In this document: positions 1 through 4,718 of the stretch, in pieces
Layout: each line of letters starts with the position of its first letter
Position numbering within the stretch: position 1 is the stretch's first letter
Source of the DNA: Actinomycetota bacterium
Lineage (GTDB): Bacteria; Actinomycetota; Acidimicrobiia; Acidimicrobiales; Ilumatobacteraceae
DNA: 7,344 nt
Assembly: GCA_009704425.1 (NCBI GenBank)
Contig: WLEG01000085.1
Coordinates: 1 to 7,344, forward strand
Direction of reading: 5' to 3'
The notes under the pieces: model-generated
Seen by the model: the letters and a program-made list of their open reading frames with translations, nothing else
What the model was told of the DNA's origin: nothing
Databases searched by the model: none
Program-made: the position numbers and the translations under genes

Positions 1-252
1 CGGGTCACGGGGCAACAGTTGCTCGGTGGGCACGCTGTAGATCTCGGCGAGGCGATGAAGGCGGGGCAACGACACCGAGCGCTCACCACGCTCGTAGGCA
101 CCCACAACCGAGGCCTTGAACTCCTCGTTCGAGACCGACTCCAGTTCCTGCAGCGACATCTTCTTCTGCTTGCGGATGGACCGCAGGCGCTCACCGACCC
201 GCTGGTTGTAGGCCCGTGATGCGGCGTCGTCGACCTCGGATTCCTGCGCCAT
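1..252 (-). CDS. BldD-like XRE-family HTH regulator (5' part only)
   Basis: The gene starts at ATG 252 and leaves the window after 84 codons, so only the N-terminal DNA-binding domain is visible. Residues 18-80 form a Cro/C1-type helix-turn-helix: RLRSIRKQKKMSLQELE, then VVGAYERGERSVSLPRL, then LAEIYSVPTEQLLP. From memory this resembles the start of Streptomyces BldD, which has LRAIRTQQGLSL, VVVGSYERGDRAV and YGVPVQELLP at the same places. BldD is a developmental repressor that dimerises on c-di-GMP through its C-terminal domain. That domain lies outside the window, so c-di-GMP binding cannot be judged. A good ribosome binding site, GGGAGAGGA (257-265 on the minus strand), ends 4 bases before the ATG and supports this start. 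The gene is separated from rsmE by 83 bases that hold a candidate -10 box, so it probably has its own promoter. The family call is firm; the cellular role is inference. Confidence 0.88.
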   Translation of the reverse strand, partial: MAQESEVDDAASRAYNQRVGERLRSIRKQKKMSLQELESVSNEEFKASVVGAYERGERSVSLPRLHRLAEIYSVPTEQLLPRDP

Positions 253-256
253 CGCG

Positions 257-265
257 TCCTCTCCC
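257..265 (-). promoter_or_regulatory. Ribosome binding site of the BldD-like gene
   Basis: The minus strand reads GGGAGAGGA, 4 bases before the ATG at 252. It is one of only two clear Shine-Dalgarno sites in the window (the other precedes dnaJ) and fixes the start of the BldD-like gene. Confidence 0.65.
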
Positions 266-288
266 ACCGCCCTCGGTGTTCGGGGATC

Positions 289-294
289 AATCTA
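289..294 (-). promoter_or_regulatory. Candidate -10 element for the BldD-like gene
   Basis: The minus strand reads TAGATT, which fits the actinobacterial -10 pattern TANNNT. Transcription would start near 282, giving a leader of about 30 bases that contains the ribosome binding site. No convincing -35 box is seen about 17 bases upstream, where the hairpin at 295-309 lies. The match is short, so chance is a real alternative. Confidence 0.3.
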
Positions 295-345
295 GGCGGT
301 GGACCCGCCACTCTCCGTGGCAACACCGTCCGACGTCAGCGTCGG
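295..345 (-). terminator. Hairpin cluster after rsmE, possible terminator or attenuator
   Basis: Three small perfect stems lie between the end of rsmE and the BldD-like gene. The first has CCGACG arms (330-335 with 340-345) and a 4-base loop holding most of the rsmE stop codon. The second has GCCAC arms (307-311 with 317-321) and a 5-base loop. The third has GGCGG arms (295-299 with 305-309) and a 5-base loop. The second and third share bases 307-309, so they cannot form together. None is followed by a U-tract, so a classic intrinsic terminator is not shown. Actinobacterial terminators often lack one, which keeps the idea open. Confidence 0.35.
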
Positions 346-1010
346 GCCACCAACATCGTTCCCGCCACCACCGCGGCGGTCTCGGCGCGCAGAACTCCGC
401 CCGGCAGACCCACCGACGAACCGAACAGCGCGAGTTCGTCATCGGTGAAACCGCCCTCCGGGCCCACCGCGATCATGCTCACGTCAACGCCGATGGCCCC
501 TCCGCCGGGTTCGGCCACCGCCAAGCCCGCGCCGTGAATTCGCACCAGATCGTCCACCGACCCCAACAACGCCTCGATGGTGGGCACGAACACCTGACGG
601 CTCTGCATCACCGCTTCGCGCACAACCTTGCGCCACCGCTCCAGGTTGCGGTCGGCCTTGTCGTCGTCCCACTTCACCACCGAACGCGCCGACACGAAGG
701 GCACGATGGTGTCCACGCCCAACTCGGTGAGCTTTTGCACGATGGTCTCGGGCTTGTCGGACTTGCACAGCGCGAATGCCACGCCCAAGGGCGCGCGCGA
801 CGGTTCGCGAACGACGTCGGAGACCGGTCGTAACCCGCCGTCGGACCACGCGCACACGCGCCACGCGCCACGGCCGTCGGTGACCGACACGTTCTCGCCG
901 TCGCGCAGGCGCAACACCCGAACGAGGTGATGGTGGTCGTCCTCGGCCAACACCGGCGACGTCACGTCGTCCACGATCACGTGGGTGGCGGCGCGGCGCC
1001 GCTCGTTCAC
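336..1010 (-). CDS. rsmE: 16S rRNA (uracil-1498-N3)-methyltransferase RsmE
   Basis: RsmE is an S-adenosylmethionine-dependent SPOUT (knotted-fold) enzyme that methylates N3 of U1498 in helix 44 of 16S rRNA, acting on the assembled 30S subunit. The 224-residue protein is slightly short for the family (about 240-250). An N-terminal PUA-like domain covers roughly residues 1-70 (VLRLRDGENVSVTDG). The SPOUT domain follows: LTELGVDTIVPFVSARSVVKW (94-114, RsmE signature), the EAVMQSRQVFVP block (132-143), the cofactor-loop motif GPEGGF (183-188), and LRAETA (207-212) in the knot. The start is GTG; its first three bases overlap the dnaJ stop region in a GTGA arrangement (1007-1010). No Shine-Dalgarno site is visible, so translation is probably coupled to dnaJ. 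The order hrcA-dnaJ-rsmE is common in actinobacteria. Identification is secure from the motifs and the context. Confidence 0.95.
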   Translation of the reverse strand: MNERRRAATHVIVDDVTSPVLAEDDHHHLVRVLRLRDGENVSVTDGRGAWRVCAWSDGGLRPVSDVVREPSRAPLGVAFALCKSDKPETIVQKLTELGVDTIVPFVSARSVVKWDDDKADRNLERWRKVVREAVMQSRQVFVPTIEALLGSVDDLVRIHGAGLAVAEPGGGAIGVDVSMIAVGPEGGFTDDELALFGSSVGLPGGVLRAETAAVVAGTMLVARR

Positions 1011-2125
1011 GAGAACGCCGACTTGATCTTCGAGAAGAACGAGGTGTCGGCGGGCGCCACGTCCTCGCCGCGGGCCTCGGCGAACTGACGCAACATACGC
1101 GACTCGTCGTCGGACAACTTGGTGGGCACCTTCACCGAGATCAGCACCCGCAGATCGCCGCGACCGCTGGACTGCAGACGTGGCACGCCACGACGCTTCA
1201 GCACGAACTCACGACCCGGTTGCGTTCCCGCCGGCACCACCAACGTCTCGTCACCGTCCAACGTGGGCAATTGCAGCGACACGCCGAGCGTGGCCTGGGC
1301 GATGGACACCTCCACCACCGTCACCAGATCGAAGCCGTCGCGCTCGTAGCGATCGTGCGGACGAACACGCAGGTGCACGAACAGATCGCCGGCGCCGCCA
1401 CCACGCGGACCCACCGCACCTCGGCCGGTCAGGCGCAGGGTGCTTCCGGTGTCCACGCCCGCGGGCACGTCGACCTGGAACGTCTTCTCGGTCACCACGC
1501 GTCCCTCGCCCGAACACGTGGCGCACGGCGTGGCGATGACGCGACCGAAACCCCGGCATCGCTGGCACGCCTGCATGGTGACCATCTGGCCCAGGATGCT
1601 CTGACGCACGCGCTGCACTTGGCCCTGACCGTTGCATTCGCCGCACGTCACCGGTTGGGTACCCGCACCGGCACCCGAGCCCCCACAGTCGTCGCACGAC
1701 AGCGCGGTGCGCACGTTCACGGGCAAGGTGGCCCCGAACACGGCTTGCTCGAAGTCCAGGTCGGCCACCACTTCCAGGTCCTGTCCGCGCGGCGGACCCG
1801 CGGGACCGCGCTGCTGACCGAAGGGACTTCCCCCACCGAAGAAGGTCTCGAAGATGTCGCCCAGTCCGCCGCCACCCCCGAAGAAGTCGCCGGCTCCGCC
1901 GGCACCGGACACCCCGGCCTCACCGAAGCGGTCGTATCGAGCGCGTGCGTCGGGATCGCTCAACACCTCATAAGCCTGAGCCACCTGCTTGAACTTCTCC
2001 TCCGCGGCGGCATCGCCGGGGTTTGCGTCGGGATGCAGTTGACGGGCCTTCGTGCGGTAGGCCTTCTTGATCTCGTCGGCCGACGCATTGCGCGACACAC
2101 CGAGCAATTCGTAGTAGTCAGCCAT
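1007..2125 (-). CDS. dnaJ: Chaperone protein DnaJ (type I Hsp40)
   Basis: DnaJ is the cytoplasmic co-chaperone that delivers unfolded clients to DnaK and stimulates its ATPase. All type I parts are present in 372 residues. The J domain is at 1-70, with the essential HPD at 31-33. A Gly/Phe-rich linker runs from about 71 to 113. A zinc-finger domain carries four CxxCxGxG repeats with cysteines 144/147, 161/164, 187/190 and 201/204. The C-terminal client-binding and dimerisation region follows, including VPAGVDTGSTLRLTGRG (220-236). Length and layout are normal. The ATG at 2125 is preceded by GGTGG (2132-2136 on the minus strand) at a 6-base spacing. The gene follows hrcA by 53 bases and overlaps rsmE by 4. 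Linkage to hrcA rather than dnaK-grpE suggests the second actinobacterial DnaJ (DnaJ2 type), which is inference. No residue looks damaged. Confidence 0.97.
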   Translation of the reverse strand: MADYYELLGVSRNASADEIKKAYRTKARQLHPDANPGDAAAEEKFKQVAQAYEVLSDPDARARYDRFGEAGVSGAGGAGDFFGGGGGLGDIFETFFGGGSPFGQQRGPAGPPRGQDLEVVADLDFEQAVFGATLPVNVRTALSCDDCGGSGAGAGTQPVTCGECNGQGQVQRVRQSILGQMVTMQACQRCRGFGRVIATPCATCSGEGRVVTEKTFQVDVPAGVDTGSTLRLTGRGAVGPRGGGAGDLFVHLRVRPHDRYERDGFDLVTVVEVSIAQATLGVSLQLPTLDGDETLVVPAGTQPGREFVLKRRGVPRLQSSGRGDLRVLISVKVPTKLSDDESRMLRQFAEARGEDVAPADTSFFSKIKSAFS

Positions 2126-2131
2126 GTCGAT

Positions 2132-2142
2132 CCACCATCTCC
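2132..2142 (-). promoter_or_regulatory. Ribosome binding site of dnaJ
   Basis: The minus strand reads GGAGATGGTGG upstream of the dnaJ ATG. The GGTGG part ends 6 bases before the start and the GGAG part 13 bases before it, so GGTGG is the better-spaced site. It supports ATG 2125 as the start. Confidence 0.5.
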
Positions 2143-2152
2143 GCCACAGTCA

Positions 2153-2168
2153 ACCGCCCGCGGGCGGT
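2153..2168. repeat. Perfect 16-bp palindrome between hrcA and dnaJ
   Basis: ACCGCCCGCGGGCGGT equals its own reverse complement. It lies 10 bases after the hrcA stop and about 27 bases before the dnaJ start. In RNA it can fold as CCGCC-CGCG-GGCGG, and the flanking GTCA (2149-2152) and TGAC (2168-2171) can extend the stem past one bulged A. There is no U-tract, so it does not look like a terminator. It could be an mRNA processing or stability element in the hrcA-dnaJ message, or a protein-binding dyad. The function is not known from the sequence. Confidence 0.6.
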
Positions 2169-2178
2169 GACCGTCTAC

Positions 2179-3174
2179 TCAGCCCTCGCCCAATCGGCGC
2201 CCGAGTCGATCCGACACCACCTCGACGGTGGCCAGAGCCTGCGGGTAATCCATGCGAGTGGGACCCAACACGCCGACCGTGCCCATCTGCTGACCGTCGA
2301 CCACCACCGGAGCCACCACCACCGAACAGTTGGCCAGCGGCTCGATGCCGTGCTCGGCGCCGATGGCGACGCTGAGTCCGCGGTTCAGGATGTCGCGCAC
2401 CAGAGACACCACCAGGTACTGCTGCTCGAGCGTCTGCAGCACCTGACGAACCACGTCCACGGCGTCGAACGCCGACGCCATCGAGGACGCTCCACCCACG
2501 AACACCGGGTTGTCGGCGTTGGCACCCCGAAGAGCGGCGGCCGCCTTGGCACACACCGCGTCCACACCGGCGTCACCCGACGCCGCGACGTCGCCCAGAT
2601 CGACCAGAGTGCGACCCACCAGCGCGCGCTGCAGATGAACCGTGGCCGCACCCAGACGGGTCTCGGACACCTCGGCGTCGAATTCGAGATGCTGACTCTC
2701 GACCGAACCGTTCGACATGACGGCGACCACCATCGCCTGTCGAGCCGACAATCCGACCACCTGCACGGAACGGATGTCGGCCTGTTCCACCTTGGGACCC
2801 ATCACCACCGAGGCGTAGTTGGTGAGGCCGGCGACCAGATGCGATGTGCGCGCCAACAGCTCTTCCATGCGACCGTGCGCGCCGTCGAAGAACTGGCGCA
2901 CCTGGGTGACCTTCACGTCGTCGAGGCGACCGGGCTGACTGAGGTGATCGACGAAGAAGCGGTAGCCCTTGTCGGTGGGGATACGACCCGCCGAGGTGTG
3001 GGGCTGCGTGAGAAACCCTTCCTGTTCGAGCACGGCCATCTCGTTGCGCACGGTGGCGGAGGAGACGTTGATGTCGTGGGCGCTGGCGATGTGGGTGGAG
3101 CCGACGGGCTGTCCCGAACCGATGTACTCCTGCACCACGGCTCGCAGGATGGCGGTCTTGCGATCATCAAGCAT
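2179..3174 (-). CDS. hrcA: Heat-inducible transcriptional repressor HrcA
   Basis: HrcA is a dimeric repressor that binds CIRCE operators (TTAGCACTC-N9-GAGTGCTAA) in front of chaperone genes and is kept active by GroEL. The 331-residue protein is close to the usual length of about 340. An N-terminal winged helix spans about 1-75 and holds the family hallmark SSATVRNEMAVLEQEGFL (38-55) followed by SAGRIPTDKGYR (61-72). The C-terminal part contains IGAEHG (271-276) and GVLGPTRMDYPQAL (301-314), both typical of the family. ATG 3174 puts the conserved MLDDRKTAILRAVVQEYI at residue 1. No Shine-Dalgarno site precedes it; TAAACT, a possible -10 box, lies only about 10 bases upstream, so the mRNA may be nearly leaderless. 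No CIRCE is seen upstream, so autoregulation through that operator is not supported here. dnaJ follows 53 bases later, probably in the same transcript. Confidence 0.96.
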   Translation of the reverse strand: MLDDRKTAILRAVVQEYIGSGQPVGSTHIASAHDINVSSATVRNEMAVLEQEGFLTQPHTSAGRIPTDKGYRFFVDHLSQPGRLDDVKVTQVRQFFDGAHGRMEELLARTSHLVAGLTNYASVVMGPKVEQADIRSVQVVGLSARQAMVVAVMSNGSVESQHLEFDAEVSETRLGAATVHLQRALVGRTLVDLGDVAASGDAGVDAVCAKAAAALRGANADNPVFVGGASSMASAFDAVDVVRQVLQTLEQQYLVVSLVRDILNRGLSVAIGAEHGIEPLANCSVVVAPVVVDGQQMGTVGVLGPTRMDYPQALATVEVVSDRLGRRLGEG

Positions 3175-3184
3175 GGTGATCAGT

Positions 3185-3190
3185 AGTTTA
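3185..3190 (-). promoter_or_regulatory. Candidate -10 element of hrcA
   Basis: The minus strand reads TAAACT (TANNNT), 10 bases before the hrcA ATG. An overlapping alternative, TACTAA, lies at 3188-3193. Either would start transcription between about 3181 and 3177, leaving a leader of only a few bases. That agrees with the missing ribosome binding site. No good -35 hexamer is seen at a normal spacing. Confidence 0.35.
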
Positions 3191-3246
3191 GTACCGCCCC
3201 ACCCCCGGCCATCGGGCGCGGATCCACACCTGATTGGGATCGGCGC

Positions 3247-3264
3247 GGGGTCAATTGTGACCCC
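3247..3264. repeat. Perfect inverted repeat GGGGTCA-ATTG-TGACCCC
   Basis: Two exact 7-base arms flank a 4-base centre, about 73 to 90 bases upstream of the hrcA start. The shape suits a dimeric regulator's operator or a small RNA hairpin. It does not match CIRCE. The GGTCA/TGACC core recurs as TGACC at 3290-3294 and 3320-3324. Confidence 0.55.
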
Positions 3265-3297
3265 TCAACTCCCCAAGTAGAACCAGACTTGACCGCA

Positions 3298-3315
3298 TGG
3301 GCGAATCAGCGCCCA
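3298..3315 (-). terminator. Hairpin downstream of photolyase, weak terminator candidate
   Basis: TGGGCG (3298-3303) and CGCCCA (3310-3315) can form a 6-bp stem with a 6-base loop. It lies 31 bases past the photolyase stop in the direction of transcription. The bases after it are not U-rich. Its position suggests the end of the upstream operon, but the structure alone is weak evidence. Confidence 0.3.
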
Positions 3316-3346
3316 AATCTGACCGCTACGCGATCCCAATGGTGGG

Positions 3347-4708
3347 TTAGCCGAGGGCCTTCAGGCGGGCCAACGACTCGTCGCGCTCCACCGCATGATC
3401 CACGATCGGCGCCACGTACCCCAACGGCACCGCCCCACCCTTGCCGCCCGGCGCGTGAATGATCGACGTCGGCAGATCGGCCACCTCGGGCACGAACCGC
3501 CGCACGTAGTCGCCGTTCGGGTCGTAGCGCTCCCCCTGCAACGCCGGGTTGAACACCCGGTAGTACGGCGCGGCGTCGGTTCCGGTTCCCGCCGTCCACT
3601 GCCAGCCGTGGGCGTTGCTGGCCAGATCTCCGTCGACGAGATGCGCCATGAAGTGACGCGCGCCCCACTGCCACGGCAGATGCAGATCCTTCACCAGGAA
3701 ACTGGCCACGATCATGCGCACGCGGTTGTGCATCCAGCCCGTCTGCTTCAGTTCGCGCATGCCCGCGTCCACGATCGGATATCCGGTCTCGCCCCGACAC
3801 CACGCCGCGAACCGTTCCTCGGCCACCGGACCCTCGTCGTGCACCATGGCGTCCATCTTGCGATTCAGGTTGCGCCACCCCGAATCCGGGAATCGGTGCA
3901 GCACGTCGCCGTAGAACTCGCGCCAGGCGATCTCGCTTCGGTACACGTCGTGCGCCCGCGTTCCCTGCAGGTCCGCCAACAACTGACGCGGATGGACGAT
4001 GCCCCAACGCAGCGCGATCGACATCCGACTGGTGCCCGGCACCCCGGGGTCGTTGCGACGTTGGTCGTAACCGTCGAGACCATCCGTTCCGCGATCACGA
4101 AACTCGGCCCACTGCGCGTGCACACCCCGCTCGTCGAAGGCGGGAAGATCGAAGTCCACCTCGGGTCGCGGCGGGCGACCTTCGCACGGAACAGTCGGCG
4201 CGCCGACCCAATTCGGGTCGCGCGGTGCGTCCAGGGGCCGATCCCAGCCGTGGACCAGCCAACGCTTCGAGAACGGCGTGAACACCGAATACGACGTGCC
4301 GTCGTCCTTGGTGATGGAGCCCGGGTTCACCGCGTACGGCGAACCCACGAACCGCAACGGAACACCCGACGCCTCCAGCCGATCGCTCACGGCGTCGTCG
4401 CGGCGCGAACCGTACGGCGCGAAGTCGCGGGCGGCGTACACCGCCGACGCCCCCACCTCGGCCACCAACGCGGGAATGACGTCGAGCGGGTCGCCGTATC
4501 GGTACACCAGCGCCCGACCCATGGAGTCGTCCAACGCGTTCAACGCGTCGCACATGTAGGCGCGTCGCGGCGCGCCCGATCGTGACATCAACAGCGGATC
4601 CACCACGAACACCGGCACCACGTCGGAGTGTTCGGCCAACGCCGCCAGCAGTGCGGGGTTGTCGGCCAGACGGAGATCCCGTCGGAACCACATGATGGCG
4701 CGCGTCAT
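3347..4708 (-). CDS. phr: Deoxyribodipyrimidine photolyase (class I CPD photolyase family)
   Basis: This flavoenzyme uses blue light to split cyclobutane pyrimidine dimers in DNA. Residue numbers here count from TTG 4717, the longest reading. An N-terminal alpha/beta antenna domain opens with MWFRRDLRLADNPAL (9-23). The FAD and DNA-binding helical domain holds EIAWREFYGDVL (262-273), TGYPIVDAGMRELKQTGWMHNR (311-332) and NAHGWQWTAGTGTDAAPYYR (368-387). N368 matches the flavin-contacting Asn of E. coli photolyase (N378), and W349 and W372 match W359 and W382 of the electron-transfer chain. The residue aligned with the outer Trp (W306) is Gly296. ATG 4708 (codon 4) is preferred because TTG 4717 sits one base after the hisD stop and homologues begin near here; neither start has a Shine-Dalgarno site. 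It is probably cotranscribed with the HisD-family gene. The antenna pigment cannot be read from sequence. Confidence 0.93.
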   Translation of the reverse strand: MTRAIMWFRRDLRLADNPALLAALAEHSDVVPVFVVDPLLMSRSGAPRRAYMCDALNALDDSMGRALVYRYGDPLDVIPALVAEVGASAVYAARDFAPYGSRRDDAVSDRLEASGVPLRFVGSPYAVNPGSITKDDGTSYSVFTPFSKRWLVHGWDRPLDAPRDPNWVGAPTVPCEGRPPRPEVDFDLPAFDERGVHAQWAEFRDRGTDGLDGYDQRRNDPGVPGTSRMSIALRWGIVHPRQLLADLQGTRAHDVYRSEIAWREFYGDVLHRFPDSGWRNLNRKMDAMVHDEGPVAEERFAAWCRGETGYPIVDAGMRELKQTGWMHNRVRMIVASFLVKDLHLPWQWGARHFMAHLVDGDLASNAHGWQWTAGTGTDAAPYYRVFNPALQGERYDPNGDYVRRFVPEVADLPTSIIHAPGGKGGAVPLGYVAPIVDHAVERDESLARLKALG

Positions 4709-4718
4709 GCGCGACAAC

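Larger units (their letters stand above)
3233..3340. repeat. 108-bp segment bounded by an imperfect inverted repeat
   Basis: ATTGGGATCG at 3233-3242 is matched exactly in inverse orientation by CGATCCCAAT at 3331-3340. The match continues inward: the 21-base arms 3233-3253 and 3320-3340 agree at 16 of 21 positions, both ending in GGTCA. Inside are two further hairpins (3247-3264 and 3298-3315). The segment fills much of the 172-base spacer (3175-3346) between photolyase and hrcA, where no gene is seen. It could be an operator region, a transcript-end structure or the remnant of a small mobile element. No target duplication was noticed. Confidence 0.5.

Noticed and set aside
1220..2170. A 316-residue plus-strand frame opposite dnaJ
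   Set aside because: No motif or ribosome binding site was seen, and dnaJ on the other strand is unambiguous.
2607..2612. GAGTGC, part of a CIRCE half-site
   Set aside because: It lies inside hrcA, has no matching TTAGCACTC partner and is too short to be meaningful.
2167..3186. A 339-residue open frame on the plus strand opposite hrcA
   Set aside because: It mirrors hrcA almost end to end, has a His/Arg/Gly-rich composition and no family features. It is an artefact of codon bias in hrcA.
3247..3264. TTGACC on the minus strand as a -35 box for hrcA
   Set aside because: At 16 to 18 bases downstream the sequence gives CAGGTG, AGGTGT or GGTGTG, none of which fits a -10 box.
3264..3281. A sequence slightly like a HAIR (HspR) operator
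   Set aside because: Only fragments such as CTCAAC and CCAAG resemble CTTGAGT-N7-ACTCAAG, and the two halves do not line up with the right spacing.
3233..3340. The inverted-repeat segment as an integron attC site
   Set aside because: The RYYYAAC and GTTRRRY core sites are not at its ends, and no integrase or cassette is present.
3395..4585. A 396-residue plus-strand frame opposite photolyase
   Set aside because: Arg/His/Val-rich shadow without domain features; photolyase motifs on the minus strand are continuous.
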